The notes: generated by a model not told the origin, from the sequence alone. Numbered from the stretch's first letter, positions 1 to 38,941 are shown. The stretch is 64,000 nucleotides of DNA from Acanthacorydalis orientalis (GCA_034766995.1 CM068315.1:20136344-20200343), one strand, 5' to 3'. Translations and numbers: made by a program.

Positions 1-76
1 ATGATAATAATTAACAGTAGTTTGTTAATTTCTATTGGTGAATAGAAATTAGCACACTGGCCAATTGGCACACTGG

Positions 77-122
77 CCTCAGTCAGTATGCACCACTAGA
101 GAGTGGTGCATACTGGCTGAGG
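77..122. repeat. 21-bp inverted repeat hairpin
   Basis: Arms 77-97 and 102-122 are complementary over 21 bp with one G:T-type mismatch and a 4-nt loop. It is preceded by a partial direct repetition of CACTGGCC. Probably a transposon or MITE end; no coding content nearby. Confidence 0.8.
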
Positions 123-883
123 TCACAACAAAGATTTATATAAAGAAAGAAATAATACAAATTATTACGATTTTATCTCACATAAAGATTATTTAAATTG
201 AAAAAAAATATTCATAATTAAGTGTTCTGAAATAAAACAAAAGTCACTATAGTAAATATGAAGCTCAATTTGAAATAAAAATGTATTTAAAATATATGAG
301 GTGATTATAAATATCTCAACCTTGAAGTATTTATTAGCAAATGTGAAGTCTCTTATCAATTATTACTCGATTACTAAATGTATAAAGAAAATAAATATTA
401 TTTTATTCAATACAATAATCAATTCAAAATTATAACTTCACACAAATATCAATCAAGCTAATATATAATGACATAGCAATGCCATCTATTGGTCTGCATT
501 GGTCTTAGTATGAAACTTCTAATTCTATCTATGCCTCTAATTTTGAACTTATCATTGCACTGAATAAAATAGTGTGGACTTTATATATTTAGTAATATAA
601 TAATAGCTGATAAAATAATAACATATTTTTATAATAAATACACCAACAAAAGTTTTTATAAAATCACGCCATATATTTTATTAAATATAATTTTACTTTG
701 CATTACATTTAACTTTATAATATGCCACATTTAATTATGAGTTACTTTTCTCAGTTTTAAGTTTTTGTTACATGAGACAAAAAGTATCATTACTTATATT
801 AATATTTTTATGTATTTCTTTATTTTGTTTTCTTCGGAGTATTTTTATCTCGATATCTTTACATTGTTTTTATTATTGCCAAA
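123..883. other. AT-rich stretch, nothing recognised
   Basis: Poly-A/T-rich sequence with no open frame that resembles a known protein and no terminal repeats that I can pair. Presumably the channel gene's 5' flank. Confidence 0.5.
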
Positions 884-1407
884 CCAAGCCGGTAGCCAAC
901 GGGAACCCATGGAGGATATTGCCCTCTCTGGTTACTCCGTTCACCCCACTTACAAAATCTCCGATTTTGGGAGATTTGAAAATTATGGAGAATCATTGGA
1001 AGAGTTTTCCTAATAGATTTATCTTGCTAATTAAAAACGTTTCTACGTCCGAAAAAAATTCGTTTCTATGAGCGCGATTCTGCCGACAAAGCGTAAATTA
1101 CAATTATACTAAATTATTACGTTAAATAGAGAAGAAGAACTTCTTTGGTATTTTAAAAACTTATAATTTGTTTTAATAAATTATTGCGTTTTAAAAACTT
1201 GACTAATTACATAATATGAATTATGTAACTTCTTTTTTAATAATATCACTTCTTTTTTAATAATAATTCTTTTTAATATTTTCCAAAATAGAGGTGTGTT
1301 CATATAGATTTAGTTCTAGGTACGAGGTTAAACAATTTTGACATGAAAAAATTTGCCCCCTCAAAAATTATGTTTTTTCCCTCTAATATGACGGACTGGC
1401 TACGGTC
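884..1407 (-). mobile_element. Non-autonomous hAT-like element, older copy of the 32094 element
   Basis: Starts ...CCGGTAGCCAACGGG and ends ...GACTGGCTACGGTC. Internally it shares long blocks with the element at 32094-32582 in the opposite orientation (for example GGGAGATTTGAAAATYATGGAGA and the motif around TAGTTCTAGGTACGAGGTTAAAC). It is more decayed than the 32-kb copy, and short open frames inside it are not conserved. Confidence 0.7.
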
Positions 1408-1906
1408 GCACATAAAATTTCATCTTATATTTTTGTTAGAATTGCTTTTTAGATTGATGAGGATGAATAATGGTTAATATTTTATATATCACAACAATAT
1501 TTATTTACAAATAAATAATACATTCTCTTTATATTTATTGCACCACCACATGTGTACACTACACAATCAACAATTACATTACTATTATAGATGGCGACAC
1601 CCATCAGTATACTAAGTGCAAATGTACCAAATACTCAACAATTTTAACAAATATACTTTTAGTTTGAATTATGTATTTACAATTGCATACTTCTGTTTAT
1701 TTTGCAGGTTTATTACTTAAGAAAAAATTAAACAAATCAAAACAAAGTAAACTGAAACAAGTTTCGATTTTAAAATAGATTATATTGATTTAATGAGAAA
1801 TACAATATTTTTTTATAGAAACACATTTGAAATATAATTGCTATTCAATTCATCGGAAATCTATAACCTTGTAAGGAGATGCGACGTTTCTAGGTTTACA
1901 AAGAAC

Positions 1907-28119
<26,213 letters not shown>

Positions 28120-28172
28120 TGATACTATTCATTATTATTACGTATCTATCTACACACATACACACACACCCA

Positions 28173-28173
28173 C

Positions 28174-28247
<74 letters not shown>
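28173..28247. repeat. (TA)n microsatellite
   Basis: About 75 bp TA tract beginning 50 bp after the channel gene stop codon, preceded by a CACACA stretch. Confidence 0.97.
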
Positions 28248-28249
<2 letters not shown>

Positions 28250-29127
28250 CTCTACGGCAACATCTATACCACGGTAGAGATGTAGATATTCAAATACTAA
28301 CTAACTAGTATATAGTACAATACAGGAAACTTGATATTCAATGCCATATATTGGCTGGAGTCGATGTTTGAAATATGTATTGAATATGTTTAGTAATAAA
28401 ATAGTAATTGATAAAGAAACACATATTTAATAATAGATGCTTCATAAAAGTGTTATAGAATCCCATCATATATGTAACTAAATGTATTTTTATTTTGCAC
28501 TGCACTTAATATAATCTTAATTATCAATTATTGCTTTCCATTTTCAATTATTAATACGTAATATAAAACTATTATCTTTTATATATTTTTTTCTTTTTAT
28601 ATTTCTATAATAATATTTGTGCTCGAAGTCATTTTATACCGAATTTTTTAAATGTGTATTGCCAAATTATCATGATTAATTAAAAAAAGAATCTAATTAA
28701 AAGAAATGTAAACATTTGTGGTATGTGGTTCTGTAAAAAGAGTATAAAAACCAATGTGAGTTTAGCTAAGCATCCTGTTGTATCAACTCAGGCCAACAGA
28801 TGCGTTAGTGTTATACGTCGCTGGTTTTACCTAAATTTCCAGTATAGCAGTAGATGGAATTTTATTAAATCTGTAAAAGTATAAAATGAATTTATAAGTT
28901 CTTAAAAAAAATCTTCAAATTTAATGTTTATTATTAATAATATCGAATATACAAATTGATTATTTGACTATTGTGACATGTTTTAAAAGTAAATCCCTAA
29001 AAGGTAAAATGAAAATAATATATATTTAAAATTAATTATATAAAAAAGCAGTAACTCAAAAGATATCAATTAAATGTTAACACATATCATTAAAATATCA
29101 ACACGGAATACTTAAATTAGGGATAAA

Positions 29128-29129
<2 letters not shown>
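28250..29129. other. AT-rich 3' flank of the channel gene
   Basis: No gene or mobile element recognised. AATAAA-type sequences occur (for example near 28395) and could serve for polyadenylation. Confidence 0.4.
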
Positions 29130-29226
<97 letters not shown>

Positions 29227-29230
29227 TATA
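29130..29230. repeat. (TA)n microsatellite
   Basis: About 100 bp TA tract with one TG interruption, abutting the foldback palindrome that follows. Confidence 0.97.
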
Positions 29231-29371
29231 TACTTTTTTTATATTTAAAAGATTATTTTGATTTAACTTTAGAAATATAAAATACATATTGTATATTTAA
29301 TCTAAAATAAGTTCAAAAATAATAATTTTATACCTAATTTTTGAAATTATTAAATAAATTTGAAACAGTAC

Positions 29372-29429
<58 letters not shown>

Positions 29430-29551
29430 TAATACTGTTTCAAATTTATTTAAAATTATAATTTTGGAAGGTATTTTAGATGAAATACATAATAAATATT
29501 TTATATTTCTAAAATTAAATCAAAATAAACTTTTAAATATAAAAAAAGTAT
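29231..29551. repeat. Large palindrome with (TA)n apex
   Basis: Left arm 29231-29372 and right arm about 29425-29551 are inverted copies: ATTTAAAAGATTATTTTGAT against ATCAAAATAAACTTTTAAAT, and TAAATAAATTTGAAACAGTA against TACTGTTTCAAATTTATTTA. The apex 29375-29424 is a (TA)n tract. No coding content. Confidence 0.92.
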
Positions 29552-29901
29552 AAAAAACAAATTTTACAACAAAATCAAATTTATTTGTGAAATGACAATC
29601 TGTTAAGTTTTTTATTCATGCATTTTTGCATCTAAAACATACAACCATAGAATTGAAGAAAAATATAGCAATTATTATTTTTTAACAACAAAAAAATTTT
29701 TATTGGAAATGCACTGATAAAATATCAACAGTAAAATGTCAGAATGGCCTATTTGTAGAATCTTTAGCATGAATGTGAGAGAGAATGTGACAATATAAAA
29801 TAATGTTCTCTGTATTTCTGCCTATAATTTTTTTGTTTCAAGAACGTATTGATTTCCTTTTCCAACAAGCATATGGCATTCCTTTAGTAATCTTAGTTCT
29901 T

Positions 29902-29902
<1 letters not shown>

Positions 29903-29975
<73 letters not shown>
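29903..29975. repeat. (TA)n(TG)n compound microsatellite
   Basis: TA tract passing into TG repeats. Confidence 0.97.
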
Positions 29976-29978
<3 letters not shown>

Positions 29979-30272
29979 TTCCATAAAAAAGTTATATCAT
30001 TAATATCATGCATTACATAAACAACATTGTATGACACAAATAATATTTACTTTAAATAAAATAGTTATAAATAATACAAAAAATTCATTGTTATTCAACT
30101 TTACGTTTTCTAATACAATTTACAACAGTCTACTTACAGTGACTAGTAAAACTGAAATAAACTCTTTTTAAGTTCTATTCATATTTTTATTTTAATTCAA
30201 TACAGAAAATACCACACTTTAATATTTTATATTTAGTTTAAAACATGTCCATCAGGTTAGTATTAAATAAAA

Positions 30273-30319
<47 letters not shown>

Positions 30320-30364
30320 TAACCCCTTAAGTGGGTATGACGGATATATCCGTCTTGCCCACTT
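30273..30364. repeat. (TA)n followed by a 36-bp palindrome
   Basis: TA tract 30273-30315, then the near-perfect palindrome 30329-30364 centred on GACGGATATATCCGTC with arms AAGTGGG/CCCACTT. A possible transposon end. Confidence 0.8.
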
Positions 30365-30757
30365 GTTATCCGTGCAAACTACCTACGTAAGGGATTAAAT
30401 AAAAATAAATTAATCATTTTCAATAAATGATTTCATTCGATTTATATTATAATTATGTATTATATTATAATTACGTATTATATTATACTTACGTATCATT
30501 GCTAATATTTCACTTACAAAGTCTTCATTTTTATTACCGAGTTGTATTGAAATGCAGCAGTGTAACAGCATTCACTACCTTTTCATCAAAGTAAATATAT
30601 GACATAGATAAAGTAAACATATAAACATTGGCGATTTGGCTTCTACTATTGCCAAAAACTGCCCGAGTCTTTCAGAAAATGGAGTATGCTTTTGGCCAGA
30701 TTAAGGTTGTAATTACGCACAAAGCATTTAAAAATATAGAAATAAGACCAGAAATTA

Positions 30758-31060
30758 TCAAATGAATTATTTTTTTACTCCACGAACCGCACAACATTTT
30801 TCTTAATCAAAAATATTCAATAAATTATTATTGATTATTTTTGATTGTTACTTTTGGGCATTTCAATAAAAACACTATATCTTCAGAGCATCTAAGTATA
30901 ATATAATTAAGATATAGACTTTCTTTACTGTGACGCTCTAAGGATGCCCATCGAAATGCCGATTATCAACAATTAAAAGTAATCAATAATAATTAATTGA
31001 ATTTTTTTGATCAGAAACATTTTTGTGTGGCTCGTGGGAGGAAAAAGGAATTCATTTGAA
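30758..31060. repeat. Foldback repeat family, copy C (best-bounded)
   Basis: Ends CAAATGAATTATTTTTTTACTCC and the inverse ...GGAATTCATTTGA. Subterminal CACGAACCGCACAA pairs with GTGTGGCTCGTG. Inner arms carry the shared AATAAATTATTATTGATTATTTTTGAT motif. About 300 bp, no coding. Confidence 0.82.
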
Positions 31061-31699
31061 TGTAATAATGAAAATAAATTTGGATAAATTTAGTAAATTC
31101 ACATGAAAGTAAATTTAACTATAGTATCAGAACAATATTGTGGAAAGACCAGAGGATTATGTCAATTCAAAGTAATTAGAAATATTTTACCTTTTCCAAA
31201 TGCATGAATGGAATTATCAAATAAAAAATATTTATTTTATTTGTGTGTATTTCACAATGAAATAAATATGTTCGAATAAATTTAACAAAACCGATTCAAA
31301 ACGGTTATTGTTAGCAAAGATTTTACACTTATGTACACAATTCAATTCGATATTATTCATTTTCAAAGATTAAATCTAACTGTTATTAGTGAATACCAAC
31401 ATAAGGTACATAGATAAAAGACTCTCTGATAAGGTAGATTATTTTCTCTCCTGATTTTCTCACGTAAAAAAAGTATAGAAAAGTAAGTTTAATCGGTGTC
31501 AAGATTTATAAAATTGTATTTTTAAATTATTTAAAATGATGATACAAACTTTAGACTTACACAGTTATGTAAAAAAAAATAGAATTTATAAAGAAACAGG
31601 AAGTAATTACACTGATCCACATATACTTTGACCACTGTATTCATCTACTACGTTTAGTCAACATGTCACAACCAGAGTCAAGCGAAAATTTGTCAAAAA

Positions 31700-32035
31700 A
31701 ATACAAATTTTTGTACACACTTAAATGAATTTTTCTTTCATCCCACAAATCACATTTTTTTTATCAAAAATGTTCAATAAATGATTATTGATCTTTTTTA
31801 ATCCATACTTACACTCATTTTGATGGTGATATCAGTCATCCTCAGAGTGTTATGGTAGAGAAAAATCTGTTTTTTTTAAAATTTTTTAGCATTCTGAGAA
31901 TGAAGGCATTACTATCTAAATGCATACAAGCAATAAAAACAAAAGATCATTCATTATTTATTGAATGTTCTTTTATTTTTTTTATAATTTGAGGTTTGTG
32001 AGTAAAATTTATTTGTATCATGTTTATGATTGTTA
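31700..32035. repeat. Foldback repeat family, copy D
   Basis: Closest relative of copy B: shares CTTTCATCCCACAAATCA, ATCAAAAATGTTCAATAAATGATTATTGATC, CTCAGAGTG.TATGGTAGAGAAAAATCT and TAAATGCATACAAGCAA. Confidence 0.82.
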
Positions 32036-32069
32036 ATATACATTTTGATAGAGATACCATCATCCTTAC

Positions 32070-33080
32070 TGTACATTTAGGATGACCAGACGTCAGGCCC
32101 GTAGCCAGACTGTCATATTAAAGGAGGCAAACACAATTTTTGAGGAGGCGAAATTTATTTGTTAAAATTGTTTAACCTCATACCTAGAACCAGATCTATG
32201 TGAAAAAACATCTATTTTGACAAATTTTTTATTAAAAAAACAGTTACATAATTCATATTGTGTAATTAGTCAAGTGATTAAAATGCAATAATTTATTAAA
32301 ACAAATTACATTTTTTTTAAAATAACAAAGAAGTTTTTCTCAACTTAACGTAATAATTTAATATAATTGTAATTTCCGTGCTATCGGTAGAAACACGCTC
32401 ATAGAAACGATTTATTTTCGAGCGTAGAAACGTTTTTAATCATCAAGGTAATCCCATTAGTAAGATTCTCCCAATTACTCTCCATGATTTTCAAATCTCC
32501 CAAAATAGATTTTGTTAAGGAGGGCAAACAGAGCAACCAAGAGGAGCAATGCCCTCCCGGCCCCCGCTTGATTACGGGCCTGCCAGACGTCACGCTTTTA
32601 CGGGACATATCCCGCATTTCTAAATTTTGCCCTGTCGTCCCGACAACGGTTGTCGGGACACTTAAATGTCCTGTATTTCTTTATTTTTATATTTACGTCA
32701 CGATTCGTATATTTCGAGTGATTTCGTTTGTCAGTTTGACTTCGAGCGTACTTTGGTAGTAAAAATAAGAGAAAATGATCTCATAAATCAATTTTCTATT
32801 TTAAAAAAAGTTCATTTCACAACAAATGAAAAAAAAAACAAAACAATGTGGATCTCTGCATTGTGCAATGATAAATAGATTTTTTCCGTTGTTGCGACAG
32901 AAGAACAAAAAAGAGAACTCTTTAAATTGTGTATTTATTTGCATTACCAGCCCATAATGAAAATATAGAACGAGTATTTTCAATAATAGACACGCAATGG
33001 ACAAGTGAACATAATAGACTTATATAACCACATTGGATTCAATGATTTTAATTATGTAGAACTACAGTAGTGACTTGATA
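32070..33080 (+). mobile_element. Decayed hAT element (host of the nested insertion)
   Basis: Begins TTAGGATGACCAGACGT|CACGCTTTTACGGGACATATCCCGC, a hAT-type end. The distal part encodes FKLCIYLHYQP.HNENIERVFSIIDTQWTSEHNRL (with a frameshift) near 32920-33020, the hAT dimerisation motif. Split by the 489-bp insertion at 32094-32582. Confidence 0.75.
32094..32582. mobile_element. Non-autonomous hAT element, 489 bp, with 8-bp TSD
   Basis: Ends CAGGCCCGTAGCC and (inverse) CAGGCCCGTAATC. Both sides carry the identical 8-bp duplication CCAGACGT (32086-32093 and 32583-32590), the hAT hallmark. No transposase inside. Removing it restores the end of the surrounding hAT relic. An older copy in the opposite orientation lies at 884-1407. 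Confidence 0.92.
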
Positions 33081-33329
33081 AATTTTATAGTTACCAAACA
33101 AAACAAAGAAATTATATGACAAGCAAAACATTCATTAAAATACAATTAATTTTTAATGTTATTTTATTTAAAATATTCTTTTAATAAAATATGTTCATTA
33201 AAAAATTGTTTGTTTTACTTAAACAAACTATTGTAATTACATAATGTTCAATAAAAATAGCCACAAAATGATGTTTTTTATTATAACTATTTTAACTATT
33301 TCCCGTTTTCATATTGTTATGAAATACAG

Positions 33330-33500
33330 AAAAATCTGATCAGAAAAATCAGAAAACAAGATTTCTCCATAGCTTAGTGCTCTAATATCAATGACATTGA
33401 TATCAAAATACACGAATAATGTATGAACAATTTGCAAACAAATTTATAACACATTTATTGTTACTTAAATGCACATTTAGCATGTGCGTTTAAAAACATT
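33330..33500. repeat. Dispersed repeat shared with 26500-26670
   Basis: GAAATACAGAAAAATCTGAT, AAACAAGAT.T.TC.ATA and GAATAATGTAT.AACAATTTGCAAACAAATTTAT are shared with 26500-26670. It may be part of the foldback family neighbourhood. Confidence 0.65.
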
Positions 33501-34577
33501 TCTTTGTGTGTATCTAAAAATTTTTTTACTTCAAAGGATATTTTTCCCTATCTTATTCTTAAATGAAAAGCATAGGAAAGTAAGTTCAATCAATGCAAGA
33601 TTTTATAAAATTGATTTTTGTTTAAAACTGGATTAATTGATTGTACTAATCAACACAAACTATTAATTTATCACACTTTTGGTCAATGTGTAACATAACT
33701 GGTACAATTAGGCTTTGCCTTCAATAGTTTATAAATAAAAACAACTAGGCATATACTGATTTTATTAAAAACTGCACATTTATTTTTCACTATTATAATT
33801 TTTTAACTTATAAACAATATTTTTATTTATAACAATAGAAATACACATCTTTATGTAATCAATTCTTATATCAAAAACAACTTTTATAATTTTTATACAT
33901 ATCTGTTTGTTTAAATAATCATATCTACTTAAATTATTAAATTAAATTGATTTTAATATAACGCATAGAAATAATATGTGTGTGTGTGTGTGTGTATGTA
34001 TATATATATATATATATATAAACTGATAACTTCACTTTAAAAATTCTAAAGAGAATATTAAAAGAAATGTAAACATTGTTTTCTACAGATCTATCGCCTT
34101 TGGAAAATAAACAAGTGCAACAAAGATTGTAATACTAAATGTAACATTTTGAATTAACTACCCTTACCACAAATTTGTTGAAAATGTTAGTTGGTAAAAC
34201 AGATAAAGACAAATTAAATATATTTTAACATATTTCATTATTTACAAAATACAACTGTACCATTAAATAAATATATTATTGTACATGAGTGAGATCGTTG
34301 CATTTATTCAATTTTTTTACGTATAAAGGTATTTAAACATATATTAAAAAAAGATGAAAATATACCTGATAATGAAAACTTATAAAATTGTCCTTTTTTA
34401 CAATTGTTTATATATATATATAAAAAAAATCTAGTACACTTTAAAGGGGATAGACCAAATGTAAACTACATTTTACTTTTATTCAATTGTTTTGGAAAAA
34501 ATATATGAACTTACATATAGTATTATCAGTTTATGTATATTATGTCTACAATTACATGAAAAATGATTACATACATC
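33500..34577. other. AT-rich intergenic sequence
   Basis: No gene recognised. A (TG)n(TA)n microsatellite occupies about 33978-34020. Confidence 0.5.
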
Positions 34578-35348
34578 TAACTCTCGATTTACATGGTTCT
34601 CGAATTGCACGGTTTTAGTTCAACATGGTTGCAGGATTGTGGAAAAAATTCCATTTACACAGCACTATTTCAATTTAATACGATCACAGAAATGTATAAA
34701 AAATTGTTTTAAAACACTTTCATGTGCATTTAAAAAAGCTGTCCATTTACACTGCTGTGCAAAATAATAAGCACATACACCACTGTAAAGAGTTTCTTGC
34801 TTCCTTGTATCCTAACGATAACAGAAACTGTCAACTTTGCTTTTTATCTTCTGAACTGAAGTAATGGTATCAATTTGAGATAACAACAGCGCAAATAGTG
34901 TTGACTATAGAAAAAATAATAATTTAAAAAAATGTGATCTATAAATATCAGTACGGATTTCTACTTGAAAAAATCAGTTTTGAATAACTTTACATAAAGT
35001 GTTGTATAATTATAAATCACATGTTTTCATTGCTTTTATTCCATCCCTTCAGATCCCATGAATAATTCCCACCATGTCTTTGGAAAATGAATTAGAGAAG
35101 TAAAGATGTGAATAGAAGTAAAGAGAAAATTAACAAGTGAAGATGATATCGAATGAACCCTTTTTTTGTTTTCCAAATTAATGTGCAAAATATATTCTCT
35201 AGTTTTATTAAAAATAAATAATATTATTTCATTGTGGATTTGTAAAACCTATCTCTTATTTTTAATGTGAGATATGGACTCGAATTGTACAATTTTGATT
35301 TACACTGTACTTTTGAGGAATGAATCTACCATGTAAATCAAGGGTTAT
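34577..35348. mobile_element. Probable non-autonomous pogo/Tigger-like element
   Basis: Left TAACTCTCGATTTACATGGT and right (inverse) ATAACCCTTGATTTACATGGT form about 20-bp TIRs; subterminal CTCGAATTGCACGGTTTTAG also pairs with CTCGAATTGTACAATTTTGA near 35279. No transposase seen. Lies just downstream of INTS15. Confidence 0.65.
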
Positions 35349-35406
35349 GTGTATTTTTTTTTTGCTTTAATTAAACACACAGCCACACACAAAACATAAA
35401 TACGAA

Positions 35407-37219
35407 TTACGTTTGTACATGTTTATGAGCATTGATAACAATACTAAGTAATTTATTTTCTGGAAGTTGATTTAACTGATTTAATAGTTCCTGGGTATTT
35501 CCATACATACTATAAGTTGCAATTGATACTTGTACAGCCTGTGCTAATCTTTCTAATGCCACCTACAAATGAATTATTACATTTAAAAATAAATATTTTT
35601 TACACATTTATCAAAAAAAAGAGAATTTAGACATTTTATGTTTTTTATTTAAAAATTTAACTCTCGCACTCCAACAGATAGTCTCACTCACCATCCTATT
35701 TTTTACATGAACTGAAATGATGCTTTGAATAAAAAAGTTATCTTCAATTTCAATATGATTTTTAAAAAAAATGATTGCAGTTGCTGGTTTCCAACAGGAA
35801 AACAGCTTAAAGTTCAAAGAGTTAATGTTTTATGTAGGTGAATTTATTATCTATTACATTAATTCTAGAAAATATTTTTTAACAAAAAACATATCAAAGA
35901 AGCAAAAATATACCTTTTATTAAAAATGTATCCATACCTGTATACTTTTTTCTGTACATACAGAATTTTCACCTTTTGATAATTCTGTTATATATATTTG
36001 AATGAGAGGAATTACATCTGATAAGTGTTGAGCAGAAACAACACTCGGTAAACCTCGTCCTGGATTTACTTCTGATAAAGTTTCAAGCAGAGCGAGATGA
36101 AGTCGGCCATAGAGATCTGATATGTTCTTATTCTTATTTTCAATGTTCGAATCACTTTGTTCCCATGTTGAATAACACAAAGAGGATAATATACACCATT
36201 TGAAAAGTCCAGCAACTGGAGTTATTGAAGCCATAGCTATACTCCCACAAGGCAATGCCGCAGGGCTCAGTTGTGATGCAAGACACAATGTAGGATTTTC
36301 ACATACCTAGAAAATGATCTACACCGATAACGCTTGAAATAAAAACAAAAATCAAATAATAAATATTCACCCATTCAACAATAATCTGTAGTAAGTTTTG
36401 CGGAGGTGAAGTAAATGCACCACGTTTATCCACAAGATGAATTTCAGTGATAGCCGTTAAAAAGTTGGCTGTAAATTGTGGTGCGATCGTCGGTAATCGT
36501 TTTAAACAATCAGAAACAGTATGTGCAAGAGCGAAATAATCTTCGACTATTGCTCTCGCAAGCCAAAGACTTGCAGAAGATGTACATCCGACTTGTTGCA
36601 TCCATACTCCAGCCGCTATTAAAGCACTCGCTGAACTCGATGATATAGCTATCGAAACAAGTTTGCACAGTAACTTCAAACGCGTCTGTACATAACTCGG
36701 TCCGAATAATAATAGAAATATTGTGTTTTTTGATAATTCAGTGCCGGATTGTGAAAAATAATCTATTAAAACCTCAAGTAATTGTAACTCTTGAAATGAT
36801 GTTAATTCTGTAGATCGTTTATTACCACGTCTGTCTTTTTCACAAAATATGAACTCTGCCATAATATCCATCGATAAATCAACATGTTTAATATTGGGCG
36901 TTCTTCCAACTATCAGGCTTTCTACAATGAACATAAATATACAGGTCAAAATAAATAATAGTCACGCAGTACTTTATTAACTTTTATTTTTCTTTGTCAT
37001 TTATTGATTTTTCCTTCAATAATAAAGCTTTATGACAGTTTTGACAAAATAAAAAAAAATGTTATACAAATTCAATTTTGTTACATAAATGTATATTTAA
37101 GTTTTTTAGCATACACAAAAATTTACTAACACTTATAGAGAAGACACCTATATTAGATTATGTAACACGAATGGAATTATAACTATATTTATTGATTGTT
37201 TCTCATTAAGCATAAGAAT

Positions 37220-37255
<36 letters not shown>

Positions 37256-38286
37256 AAGAGAGAGATATATAGAGAGAGAGAGAGAAGCTACAAAAATAAA
37301 TTATATTTCATTTTCATGTTAATTTTACTTCACAAAAAAATCATTATTTGTACTCTTACTGTTGGCGGATTCAATTGTAACTAATCAATCAAAATTACAT
37401 AAGGGTAAGTAAAATATATCAATAAAACAGCTTACTTTTCAAAGTGAAATATTCAACCCCTAAAACTAAGTACTACATAGATAATAAATATAGACTAACA
37501 AAACTATATATAAGATTGTACACTTTTTTTCCATGTAAAAGATTGAGCAAGATACCTTTCATGTCTTGTCTCTTTAGAGTTTAATAGGTTGCCAATAAAT
37601 ATATATCTAAACAATTAACTGTAAAGAACTGTTTTATATACTTTCATTATTAAGTACAGTTTCACCAGTTTGTAATGCAATATTTTTGTAAATATTTTTA
37701 GCAGCAAAAAAAAAAATGAATAGTGTTGCAGATACAAATTCTTTACTTAAGATACAAAGTGAGTTTAGTTTTTAAAGAAATGTTACATCACTATTTTACT
37801 TATCAATTAACATATATATTTATTAGTATATTATTTTACAACAAGTGAGTATTTTTCTGTAATAGATTACAACACAATAATAATTTGGGTTGTTTATAAA
37901 AATAAATGAAAACCTTAAACAAGAAAATATCTTTTATATCAAAACATTAAAAAGAACATTTAGATACAATCTAATTCTGTAATACACCTTGAATAGTACA
38001 GTGGCAATAGTTTGGAATAATAATATTTGAAAATTACCAACGATAAGTTCTCCCTTTGCTTAAAATGAAAAATATTTAATCAAAATATACTATAGGAATA
38101 TATACTAGTAGGGATATGTTATAAGACACAGGAAAATGAGACTTGGATTCATGATCTCTCTCAGAACTGTAACTACTGAAAGACATTATATTTGATCAGA
38201 GGCGGATTTTTTTTTCTACAGTCATAAAATTTCTTCACAAGTAATGTTGAAATTTTTTTATTTTGGATTGTATATGTGTATATGTA

Positions 38287-38358
<72 letters not shown>

Positions 38359-38941
38359 AATCCAAAAACTCCAAACCACATACACTTCAACTCAATGAAT
38401 AGTAAGTCGTGGGTTTCATGTCTTACACTCAATGACAATTTTCTGAATAGGATAAGATCTCTCATATGTATAATATTCTAACAGGATTTTCTGTTACCAA
38501 ACCAACCTTTATTGATATTTTTCAGTTTTATATAAAATAAACTCTTTAATAAAACTATTTTCAACATTTATTCAATAAACAAGATGCAACGTTTATTTCA
38601 TATACTTATTAGACCTTTCAACACATACTTAATATATTGCAAAAATATGTATTCTATTCTTTCCTTACAAGAAATACATTGATTAATCGATTAATATTTT
38701 TTAAACTTATAATATACATTTAACATTTGCGTTTCATTTTTTTCAAAAATTAACTTAAAATTATTAATTAAATATTTTTTGATATAAACAATTAATTGCC
38801 ATAATATTTTCCTGTGTAATTTTTCTTACTTCATAATATATTGAAAAATTAAATGAACTCACCAATTTTGTAAATTGCTTCTCTGGCGCAGTTTGGAAAA
38901 TCGATTTTTCGTAAAGCATATTTTATTTCTATATTCGACAT
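35407..38941 (-). CDS. INTS15: Integrator complex subunit 15 homologue (C7orf26 family), 4 exons
   Basis: Nuclear protein, homologue of human C7orf26/INTS15, which associates with the Integrator complex acting on Pol II snRNA and mRNA 3'-end processing. Minus-strand exons in transcript order: 38863-38941, 36371-36921, 35938-36306, 35407-35562; all GT-AG and in phase (384 residues). Recognised by MSNIEIKYALRKID at the N-terminus, then LTSFQELQLLEVLIDYF, then LYGRLHLALLETLSE and VALERLAQAVQVSIATY near the C-terminus, each closely matching the vertebrate protein as I know it. It lacks the long proline/histidine-rich C-terminal tail of the human protein and ends in INAHKHVQT. Intron 1 (about 1.9 kb) carries a (TA)n tract and GA-rich simple repeat. 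No catalytic motif is known in this family. Confidence 0.92.
37220..37290. repeat. (TA)n(GA)n microsatellite in INTS15 intron 1
   Basis: ATATAT followed by GAGAGA runs. Confidence 0.95.
37580..37765. repeat. Dispersed repeat, copy 2 (uninterrupted)
   Basis: Matches 20840-21030 and continues through TTTACTTAAGATACAAAG, where copy 1 is interrupted by a piggyBac end. Lies in INTS15 intron 1. Confidence 0.7.
38279..38356. repeat. (TA)n microsatellite
   Basis: TA tract of about 75 bp in INTS15 intron 1. Confidence 0.97.

Noticed and set aside
36371..36371. INTS15 region first suspected to be a Mediator subunit
   Set aside because: The LTSFQELQLLEVLIDYF block and the N-terminal MSNIEIKYALRKID match C7orf26/INTS15 specifically.
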